Origin: Chitinophagales bacterium
GTDB lineage: Bacteria > Bacteroidota > Bacteroidia > Chitinophagales > JADIYW01
Reading direction: 5' to 3'
DNA: 8,154 bases
Assembly: GCA_020848315.1 (NCBI GenBank)
Contig: JADLAH010000150.1
Coordinates: 1 to 8,154 of the forward strand
Part shown: one piece after another, positions 1 to 6,540 of the stretch
Numbering within the stretch: position 1 is the first letter of the stretch
Layout of the letters: each line of letters starts with the position of its first letter
The notes under the pieces: model-generated
Databases searched by the model: none
What the model saw: only the letters and a program-made list of their open reading frames with translations
What the model was told of the DNA's origin: nothing
Made by a program: the position numbers and the translations under genes

Positions 1-975
1 AAATACTCTTTTCAGTCGAATCCGCTGGAGATGGCTTCATGGATGTGGAAAGCCATACAATACGTGAAACAACATCCCGAACTGGCAATAAATGATGTAT
101 GTCTGACGAATTTTTCCTTTCCCGGAGGTCCGGTCGCCTATACGCTTAAAAAGAAATACGGCATTCCGTATATTTTGCTGTCACACGCCCATGATATACC
201 GTGGTATTATCCGAGAAAAATGTTTTTCTGGCATTTGTTATTGTATTTTCCAATTAAATTTTTCTGTTTACAATCGGCCTATAATGTCGTAGTGGCGGAT
301 GAGATGAAAGCAACCATCGATCAATTTATCGGGAAAAAACACGCGCTGAAAAATAATGTGATTTACAACGGACTGCACGTTGAACATTTCAATACAAAAT
401 TTTCGGGAGATAAGCTGCGCATTATTTTTATTGGCAGACTGGTGGCGCAAAAATCACCTTTTGTTTTTCTGAATGCTGTCAAAGCGTTGCAGGCATACGA
501 TATCCCGTTTGAGGTAGTGGTGCTGGGTGACGGAGAATTGCGCGATAAGATGGAAGAATGGATTCTGCTGAATGGTATTTCCAATATTGAAATGAAAGGG
601 AAGGTGAGTCATCTGGAAGTATATCATGAGTTACACCACGCACACCTGCTGATTTCCACCTCGCAGAATGAAGGAATGTCGATGGCCATACTGGAAGCCA
701 TATCTACCGGTGTATATGTGATTGCAACGCCCGCCAGTGGCAATGAAAGTCTCATAGAAGAAAATGTGAGCGGACATATTGTGCCACACGGCGATTATAA
801 AGCGGTAGCGCAGAAAGCATATCAGTTCTACACAGAAAAATTACTGCCACAGTATGAATATCCGGCGGATTATCTGCAGCGGGTGGAATTGAAATTCGCG
901 TGGAAAAACATTGCCTTGCAATATGCTGATCTGATGCATCAATGTGTAGCGAAGTATCCAAAAAAAATATCCTGA
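1..975 (+). CDS. Family 4 glycosyltransferase (GT-B fold), 5' end cut by window edge
   Basis: This is probably a cytoplasmic glycosyltransferase that moves a sugar from a nucleotide-sugar donor to a lipid or polysaccharide acceptor; the acceptor is not known. The frame is open to base 1, so the Met at base 31 is unlikely to be the true start, and part of the N-terminal acceptor domain lies outside the window. Counting from that Met, I see SHAHD at 51-55, an interdomain YNGLHVEHF at 112-120, GRLVAQKSP at 135-143 (the start of the donor-binding Rossmann domain), LGDGEL at 165-170, and the EX7E signature E214-E222 inside SQNEGMSMAILE. These are standard for GT4 (Pfam Glycos_transf_1). There are about 324 visible codons, and whole family members are usually 360-400. 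It ends in TGA only 13 bases before the stop of the convergent prenyltransferase gene. The family call is firm; the substrate is unknown. Confidence 0.9.
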   Translation, partial: KYSFQSNPLEMASWMWKAIQYVKQHPELAINDVCLTNFSFPGGPVAYTLKKKYGIPYILLSHAHDIPWYYPRKMFFWHLLLYFPIKFFCLQSAYNVVVADEMKATIDQFIGKKHALKNNVIYNGLHVEHFNTKFSGDKLRIIFIGRLVAQKSPFVFLNAVKALQAYDIPFEVVVLGDGELRDKMEEWILLNGISNIEMKGKVSHLEVYHELHHAHLLISTSQNEGMSMAILEAISTGVYVIATPASGNESLIEENVSGHIVPHGDYKAVAQKAYQFYTEKLLPQYEYPADYLQRVELKFAWKNIALQYADLMHQCVAKYPKKIS

Positions 976-988
976 GAAACAGGCAGCA

Positions 989-2008
989 TCACGGAAGGAT
1001 GCGCAGCGGCAGTTGTATTGCGGACACTATCCATTGTCTTATTCCGGGAAAAATTAACAACATCAGCAATAGATACAATCCGTAGAATGGATCTGTCTTC
1101 ACGGCAAGTAAGCCAAAGATATAAACCGGCAAAGCTACTTCATGAAAGATATTGATACTGTACAGGGAAGATTCATCTGCCGGTGACTGTCGTTTCAGTA
1201 TAAACGGGATGATATGCGTTTTTCTTTTCCACCAATACAGCATAAAAATAAGGTAAGCCACGCCTAGTAATATTCCATATGCGGCTCTCTCGGCGAAACA
1301 AAAACCGGCAAATGCAACTACCTCTACCGGGAGAATGATTCGATACAGAAAACGTTCTACACTGTAGCGATGAAATTGTGTGCCGGCTGTTTTCTGTGCA
1401 ATAGCGGCATCAAATTTCTCATCCGTCAATAGGTGCATAATGATATTGCGGAAACCCCGGAAAATTGCCCAGATGGTGAGCAATACCAACGCTGATTGTT
1501 GCGAAATGTTTAATCCGAAAAAGGTTGGATAATGAATGTTGATGGCTACTAAATAAAAGATAGTGCCGCTGTATAATGCATCCAGAATAGGAGCTATATA
1601 CATATTCTTTTTCATGCGAAATGGTGGACAGGAATAGAGCAGCAGTGATAGTAGCTGAATACACAATAAAAGTGTTGTGTGCAGGTTGGTGACGCACAGC
1701 CGGTAGCCTATTAATAACTGCAAAACAATGAATGCAAAGATTGCTGTTTGCTGACTGATAGATAAGGTGGCCACCGCATTTTTTTTACCGGCAGCAAGGT
1801 CATCTTTAATATCTGTCCACTCATTAATAAAGAAACCAAAAGACGCTACGCCAAAGGTGAGCAGGAAGAAGCCGACGGTGGTGAAAAAACTATCTTCAAA
1901 ACTGCGTCCCGACTGAAAGAGGCCCCATCCGTAAAATCCGGCGATGGGTGGAAGGATATAATTCCACCAATCTTTTATACGGATACTATCAAAATAGGTT
2001 TGTATCAC
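989..2008 (-). CDS. UbiA-family integral membrane prenyltransferase, paralog 1 (GTG start)
   Basis: This is a multi-spanning membrane protein of 339 residues. UbiA-family enzymes use two Asp-rich motifs to bind Mg2+ and a polyprenyl diphosphate and prenylate an aromatic or other acceptor. Motif 1 is N62-E-W-T-D66-I-K-D-D70 (NxxxDxxxD). The loop motif YSCPPFRMK is at 125-133, and motif 2 is H192-L-L-T-D196-E-K-F-D200. About eight hydrophobic segments are visible. A C-terminal FHEVALP (288-294) matches FYEIHFP in the neighbouring paralog. The start is GTG, because an in-frame TAA lies two codons upstream and there is no nearby internal Met; this also puts N62 exactly where the paralog has it. 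An AAAGG stretch abuts the GTG. It is the last gene of the minus-strand unit, 33 bases after paralog 2. The substrate cannot be read from the sequence. The family call is strong. Confidence 0.85.
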   Translation of the reverse strand: MIQTYFDSIRIKDWWNYILPPIAGFYGWGLFQSGRSFEDSFFTTVGFFLLTFGVASFGFFINEWTDIKDDLAAGKKNAVATLSISQQTAIFAFIVLQLLIGYRLCVTNLHTTLLLCIQLLSLLLYSCPPFRMKKNMYIAPILDALYSGTIFYLVAINIHYPTFFGLNISQQSALVLLTIWAIFRGFRNIIMHLLTDEKFDAAIAQKTAGTQFHRYSVERFLYRIILPVEVVAFAGFCFAERAAYGILLGVAYLIFMLYWWKRKTHIIPFILKRQSPADESSLYSINIFHEVALPVYIFGLLAVKTDPFYGLYLLLMLLIFPGIRQWIVSAIQLPLRILP

Positions 2009-2041
2009 CCTTTAAAGATACGGGTTGTTGACTGCCGATGT

Positions 2042-3052
2042 TTAAAATGGCAGATATTTTTTCAGAAATCCCACCGTATAACGATAATAAATCGGGAAGA
2101 ACAGCAGCAGGTTCAGGGAGAATATCCAGATAAAGAATGGCTGAAAAAAACTGAAATAAAACAACAGCATCAGCGGAAAATGTATCTCATAAAATTCATT
2201 CAGGATTTGTTTATTGAAGAAATCATACTGCTCGTGCTGATCTTCCAACAGGTCTTTCTTTCTGACTTTCTCTTTGATGTAATAAGCTCCCACATACACC
2301 AAATAGGCATAGAGGAAAAGGTGACTGGTTTGCGGTAGAAAATACAGCAGTGGCAGGAATAACAGGAGTTCCGCAGGTACCAGCAAGCGCATCACCCATT
2401 GTCGCGTAAAGGATAATCCGTATTTGGTAACGAAAGTATGCGTATTGGTATTGCGGTCATTGTCGTAATCTTCCAGCTGATGATTGAGGATATTTCGTAT
2501 GCCCGTCAGTATCAGCCATCCAAGATAAATCAGCACAAAGAAAACCGGAAAGCTGACTTTGTTTTCTATTTTGGAATACGTGTAGGCCGCCAGCACACAA
2601 GGTACTACCTGTGCATACAAGGCATCTGTAAGCACACCCAGGAATCCCTTTTCTTTCAGCCGGAAAGGTGGCAGCGCATATACGATGAAAAGAAAAAATT
2701 CCAGTAAAATCAGATACAATGAATAGCGGTCAAACGGCAAGATAAACCACGGAAAAACGGACAGTGTCAGAAACAGGATAACCAGTAAAACAGAAGCAGG
2801 CCGCGAGAAGTTGATGAACAGATTCTGTTTGCCGTTTTTTATATCGTCTTCGTAGTCGTGGTAGTCATTGAGCGCATAGCCCATACCAGCCACACCAATC
2901 GAAAGCAATATGGAAACAAAGATGTACCATAATATCTTGTTGCCACTGGAATTTCCGAGGAATAAAACGACATACAAACTGCAGAACACGGTACTGAATT
3001 TATACTGTACATTGTTCCAGAGCCGGTGCTGTATGTTGTGTATAAATGCCAA
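2042..3052 (-). CDS. UbiA-family integral membrane prenyltransferase, paralog 2 (TTG start)
   Basis: This is a second UbiA-type membrane prenyltransferase of 336 residues, clearly homologous to its downstream neighbour. Motif 1 is N62-D-Y-H-D66-Y-E-D-D70, the loop motif YALPPFRLK is at 125-133, TDALYAQVVP starts at 142, and motif 2 is H191-Q-L-E-D195-Y-D-N-D199. C-terminal FYEIHFP is at 287-293. Hydrophobic segments fill the rest, with a charged, poorly conserved loop near 259-275 (KEKVRKKDLLEDQ). Motif 1 is closer to canonical UbiA (ND..D...D) than in paralog 1, so this may be the more conventional enzyme. The best start is TTG, two bases after the methyltransferase stop; an in-frame TAA 18 bases upstream rules out a much longer N-terminus. 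The tight spacing implies translational coupling with the methyltransferase. The prenyl donor and acceptor are unknown. Confidence 0.87.
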   Translation of the reverse strand: MAFIHNIQHRLWNNVQYKFSTVFCSLYVVLFLGNSSGNKILWYIFVSILLSIGVAGMGYALNDYHDYEDDIKNGKQNLFINFSRPASVLLVILFLTLSVFPWFILPFDRYSLYLILLEFFLFIVYALPPFRLKEKGFLGVLTDALYAQVVPCVLAAYTYSKIENKVSFPVFFVLIYLGWLILTGIRNILNHQLEDYDNDRNTNTHTFVTKYGLSFTRQWVMRLLVPAELLLFLPLLYFLPQTSHLFLYAYLVYVGAYYIKEKVRKKDLLEDQHEQYDFFNKQILNEFYEIHFPLMLLFYFSFFQPFFIWIFSLNLLLFFPIYYRYTVGFLKKYLPF

Positions 3053-3054
3053 AC

Positions 3055-3963
3055 TCAGAATTCGTTTTTATTCAGGTGATTCATCTGCAGCTGGAATACA
3101 TTTTGCAGGAAATAACGGTGCATGCCTTTGTTGATGTCGTACTCAGGTTTGTATAGTTTAACTTCGAAGAAATCAATCGGGAAGATGTATTTCTCCCAGT
3201 TATCAATCTTGGCGATGCCGGTCAGTTCCTGAAATTCGTTGGAAATAGACAGGTTTTCAAAGTCTTCCAACGGAATATCGATGGTTTTAATAAACACGAT
3301 GACATAGCCGAGCTTTCGCACCATGTCGACAAAATCATTCAGGTCCGCGACATCATAAATATATGCCTTGTTGATTTTTTTGATTTCCGAATCAATTTTA
3401 TACTGCACCATCCAGTTGTCCGATACCCTGCGGAATAAATCCTTGATATACACTTCGCCGCCGGGTTTCAGTACTTTCCAGACCGCTTTCAGCAATTTCT
3501 CTTTATCCGGAGAATGGCCGAATGACTCCAGAAAATAGGCTTTGTCAAAAGTCTCTTTCGGAAATACGGTATCCACGAGGTGATAGTCTGCCTGATGCAC
3601 TTTTACTTTATCCTGCAGGCCTTCCCGGAGGATATATTCCTCTGATGCTTTCTGCTGCACTTCGGAAATGGTGACAGCGTCGATGCTGCAACCGGCATTT
3701 CTAGCAAAAAAACGGGCAGGGCCGCATACGCCGCAGCCCGCATCCAGTACGCGCTGTTCCGCGCTGAGTCCGATGGTCTGAATCTGATAATGCAGGATAT
3801 TGTCCAGATTGTTGGTGCGGAATGCCTGTATGATTTCCCCGTATACTTTCAGAAAAGCATCGTGGTTCTTGTTGTAAAATTTGCCCACCTCCGCAGCATG
3901 TGCGGCACTATCAGCCGGATGTTTCTTTTTTCTGCCCCAGGGCAGCAATTCCCAGATTTTCAT
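3055..3963 (-). CDS. Class I SAM-dependent methyltransferase, prenyl/tocopherol/sterol-methyltransferase-like
   Basis: This protein has 302 residues and a Rossmann-type methyltransferase core. SAM motif I is VLDAGCGVCGPA (72-83). It is followed by SIDAVTISEVQQ (93-104), a QAD step at 124-126, FDKAYFLESFGHS (139-151) and LKPGGEVYIKD (165-175). The combination of DAGCG, V-T-I-S-x-x-Q and E-S-x-x-H is typical of tocopherol, sterol and geranyl-diphosphate C-methyltransferases and cyclopropane synthases, which act on lipid or isoprenoid substrates. The N-terminus (WELLPWGRKKKH) is aromatic and basic and could touch the membrane; that is inference. The ATG start is clear. It is the first gene of the minus-strand unit and sits 2 bases before the UbiA-type gene, so it likely methylates the prenyl donor, the acceptor or the prenylated product. 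The fold is certain; the substrate is open. Confidence 0.85.
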   Translation of the reverse strand: MKIWELLPWGRKKKHPADSAAHAAEVGKFYNKNHDAFLKVYGEIIQAFRTNNLDNILHYQIQTIGLSAEQRVLDAGCGVCGPARFFARNAGCSIDAVTISEVQQKASEEYILREGLQDKVKVHQADYHLVDTVFPKETFDKAYFLESFGHSPDKEKLLKAVWKVLKPGGEVYIKDLFRRVSDNWMVQYKIDSEIKKINKAYIYDVADLNDFVDMVRKLGYVIVFIKTIDIPLEDFENLSISNEFQELTGIAKIDNWEKYIFPIDFFEVKLYKPEYDINKGMHRYFLQNVFQLQMNHLNKNEF

Positions 3964-4103
3964 GGTATGAAAATACTAAATTATACAGCTATCTGTGCCA
4001 GTTGCGATAATATTTGGTGTCATTTCTCCGCTGTTGCCGCTGATGCCGGGGCGTAATGTTGTTTTTTGGCATGATTTTAATACATTTGTAGTAATTAGAC
4101 TGA
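3964..4103. other. Divergent intergenic region between the methyltransferase and secreted-protein genes
   Basis: These 140 bases separate the two divergently read transcription units and must hold the start signals for both. A good plus-strand promoter candidate lies at its right end. For the minus strand I see only a weak match (TAATTTAG, complement of 3976-3983) without a partner TTG at the expected distance. No RNA gene, hairpin terminator or small ORF with support was seen here. Confidence 0.6.
4059..4088 (+). promoter_or_regulatory. Bacteroidota-type promoter (TTG-N19-TACATTTG)
   Basis: TTG at 4059-4061 is followed by exactly 19 bases and then TACATTTG at 4081-4088. This fits the TTG-N(17-23)-TAnnTTTG consensus used by the primary sigma factor of Bacteroidota. 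Transcription would begin around 4093-4096, giving a very short leader before the ATG triplets at 4104, 4110 and 4116. It would drive the secreted protein and probably the HTTM gene. Confidence 0.6.
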
Positions 4104-5045
4104 ATGTTTATGACTATGAGAAAGATGTTATTATTGCTGATCGCCGGATTGTTTTCCCTGCAGATAGCGACTGCCGCCAATCCTGCACCTGCTGCTAAGT
4201 TCAAGCCATTTCCGGCGGATACGGTTCAGAAGTTTATAAAAAAATACGGGAAGGATTCACTCGTACATCTGTTGGATGAGCGCATTGCCAAAGCGCAGCG
4301 ATATGTTTCTTTACAGCATATCAACATGCGGGATAATTTTGTGGCAATGGAAACAAAATTATACAGCAAACATTTCGGATTAGGATTAGATACGCTGGAT
4401 TTCACAAGCACCTACACTTCCGGCCTGATTTATAAATTATATGGGAATTTTTACGGTGATGAACAGGCTCATGTGAAAAATCTGGAGCAAATGAAAAGCC
4501 AGAAACTCGATTTAATGCAGTTGTTCTATCAGAATATGACCAGTGTTTACGGACGTACAGGTTTTACTACTTTATGTAAACACGTTGATACTCCGGCTGA
4601 GGCACTTGATACGCTGTATAAATACAGAGTCGTATTGACGGGTGGAGATAAAATTCAACATTACTGGGTCTTTGCAGAGTATAATAAAAATTGCCACGAT
4701 AAACATCCTAAGATAGATGAATATCAGAAAAGTTTTTATTCGGAATTATACAAAACCTATAATTTTCGTCAGATATTGGTGAAAGGAGATACGCTGACTA
4801 AGACGAACAGTGAGATAATTAATCTGTATTATCCGGCCAGAGTATTGGCTTATGGTTTGTATTCTAATGAAGTGAGTCTGGAGAATCAGGGCGATAATCT
4901 GATGTATCTTCTGCATCTGCAGAATAATTCCGATGGAGGATGGCCGATTTATAACGAGGCTTACCGTCAGGGAAATATCAATGCCTCCGTATACGGACTT
5001 TGGGCATTGTGTGAATTCCGCGAAAAGGTAAAAGCATTAAAGTAA
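4104..5045 (+). CDS. Secreted protein of unknown function with a C-terminal QW-like motif
   Basis: I do not recognise the family as a whole. The protein has up to 313 residues and starts with a short basic stretch and a hydrophobic core (about 5-24) ending in ATA-AN, a good type I signal peptide, so it is probably exported to the periplasm. Three in-frame ATGs (4104, 4110, 4116) could be the start; the predicted transcription start favours the later two. The middle is helical-looking and rich in Tyr, Leu and Lys. Near the C-terminus, YLLHLQNNSDGGW (268-280) resembles the QW motif of terpene cyclases and prenyltransferase alpha/alpha toroids, followed by INASVYGLWAL (292-302), which fits the next helix. 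Only one clear copy is visible, so this may be a divergent or truncated toroid rather than an enzyme. The stop is 24 bases before the HTTM gene, suggesting co-transcription. Confidence 0.75.
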   Translation: MFMTMRKMLLLLIAGLFSLQIATAANPAPAAKFKPFPADTVQKFIKKYGKDSLVHLLDERIAKAQRYVSLQHINMRDNFVAMETKLYSKHFGLGLDTLDFTSTYTSGLIYKLYGNFYGDEQAHVKNLEQMKSQKLDLMQLFYQNMTSVYGRTGFTTLCKHVDTPAEALDTLYKYRVVLTGGDKIQHYWVFAEYNKNCHDKHPKIDEYQKSFYSELYKTYNFRQILVKGDTLTKTNSEIINLYYPARVLAYGLYSNEVSLENQGDNLMYLLHLQNNSDGGWPIYNEAYRQGNINASVYGLWALCEFREKVKALK

Positions 5046-5069
5046 TTTACTAAACGGTACATTGCGGAG

Positions 5070-6540
5070 ATGTTACAAAGAATCACCCGAAGCTGGTCAC
5101 TGGATGAAAGATCCGTTTCTTTGTTCCGCATCATTCTGGGCTTCAGTATACTGTATTTGTTAGTGACCAATAAACTGCCGTGGGCGGCGGAGTGTTGGGG
5201 GGCAGATCGGATTATTCCGGAAGATGTCAGGCTGTATGTACACGGCAAATTAAACTATTCCGTTTTTGATTATGTGCATTCCAATGTTTTTGCTTATGTC
5301 TGGATATATACATCGATAGCACTTTCCTTTTTTGTATGCCATTGGTTTCCGCACAAGGATTGTGTCGGTACTGCTGTTATTCTTTATGCTTAATCTGTGG
5401 CAGGCTACGCCCTTTTTTACCCACGGATTCGATCGTTATACGATGTGTTTTCTTACCTGGTCCTGTTTCCTTCCTCTGGATAATCATTTTTCCATTCGTC
5501 CGCCGGCGGTAAAGAAGTCCGTGCCATTCTGGGCCTCACTGATTATGCTGATGCAGATTATGTGGATTTATTTCGGAACCGGCATAGTGAAATACGGAGA
5601 TGCGTGGACACAGGGATTCGCCATAAAACTGATGGCATCCGATCAGTGGATGACTACGCCGCTGGCATCCGTATTCTCTTCCAACGAATGGTTGTATCGG
5701 CCGCTGACTTATCTGACGCTGATACTGGACTGGTTGTTTCCGCTGTTGTTGCTGTTGCCATTCTACAAACAATGGAATCGTTATGTGGTGGTGTTATATC
5801 TCTTTGGGTTTCACCTTTCCGTACATCTGATTGCAGATGTCTCCAATTTTTCTCTGTCGGGTATAGCCGTTTCCGCCATTTTGTTGCCCACCCATTTCTG
5901 GGATAAATTCAATATTGGCAACACGCAAAAATATGAACCATCGATATATTCAGGCTGGCAGAAATATGCTGTACGTGGACTCGCAGCTTTTATTTTGTAT
6001 GTGCTGTTTATAAAAAATATACTGTTTGTTACCAAAAACTGCGCGGCTGCCAAACAACCTTATATGCAATCGGTGACAGCCGCCTTGCGCTATGCAGATA
6101 TTCCATCGCCTATGTCCAACTGGTTTTTTAAGCAGGAATGGAAGATGTTTGCTCCGGAGCCTTCCTATGAATTAGGATGGATTAGTATGGAATACATTGG
6201 AGACGATAATATTCTGTATGATTTTTTTACCCATGATATAGTGGCTAAGAATAAGCATGAAATTCATTTCCGCCCAAAAGGTATGTTGTTTCATTATCTG
6301 ATGCCATGCAGAAGTATGCATTTCAAAGCCAGATGGAAAGAGCGTGCATTCCTCAAATTCTGGTATTTCTATAACCTTGAAAAGGCAGGTGTGCCGCCGG
6401 AAAAATGGAAAAACTATTTTATTACGGAATATAAATTTACGTTGCTGAAAGAACAAGAGCTGGCACCGTCTGAGGTGAAAAAAGTATATTATACAGAAGA
6501 AGCCATCCGTAACATCAATACTACTTTGCCGACACAATAG
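5070..6540 (+). CDS. HTTM-domain (vitamin K-dependent gamma-carboxylase-like) membrane protein, interrupted by a frameshift
   Basis: Two overlapping frames together make one HTTM protein. The first (from ATG 5070) gives the N-terminus with SLFRIILGFSILYLL (17-31); the second runs to TAG 6540 and continues the domain with YAIGFRTR, then FLPLDNHFS, IYFGTGIVKYGDAW, FHLSVHLIADVSNFS and the C-terminal WKMFAPEPS typical of the family. Removing one T from the T6 run at 5328-5333 joins them into about 489 residues, a normal length. Several hydrophobic segments place it in the inner membrane. HTTM is the membrane domain of vitamin K-dependent gamma-glutamyl carboxylase; the role of most bacterial members is unknown. 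From remembered alignment, His in DNHFS (about residue 139 of the joined protein) and Lys in VKYGDAW (about 174) correspond to carboxylase His160 and Lys218. The start is preceded by GCGGAG. It may be an intact gene with a read error, or a real pseudogene. Confidence 0.8.
5328..5333 (+). other. Frameshift site: T6 homopolymer in the HTTM gene
   Basis: The frame that starts at 5070 encodes HTTM sequence up to Ser-Phe here, then diverges to unrelated residues and stops at 5391-5393. The downstream HTTM frame cannot begin before 5320, because TAG at 5317-5319 closes it. The switch must therefore fall between 5320 and about 5335, where the six Ts are the only homopolymer of note. Five Ts would give Ser-Phe-Leu-Tyr-Ala-Ile-Gly-Phe-Arg-Thr-Arg without a break. 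Confidence 0.85.

Noticed and set aside
2013..2020. TATCTTTA on the minus strand just before the GTG of UbiA paralog 1 as a separate promoter
   Set aside because: There is no TTG upstream at suitable spacing, and the transcript would begin at or past the start codon.
2000..2338. Plus-strand open frame of 112 codons opposite the UbiA-type gene
   Set aside because: It lies antisense to a well-supported membrane protein, has low-complexity Gln- and Ile-rich content and shows no recognisable motif; it is a shadow frame.
3976..3983. Minus-strand -7 element (TAATTTAG) for the methyltransferase gene
   Set aside because: It matches seven of eight positions, but no TTG lies at the right distance upstream, so it is too weak to list as a promoter.
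5320..5340. Programmed ribosomal frameshifting at the T6 run
   Set aside because: The needed shift is +1 and I see no shifty stop codon, stimulatory hairpin or upstream Shine-Dalgarno-like element. A one-base length change in the run is simpler.
5736..5762. GTTGTTGCTGTTG-like low-complexity stretch
   Set aside because: It simply encodes a run of leucines in a membrane segment of the HTTM protein.
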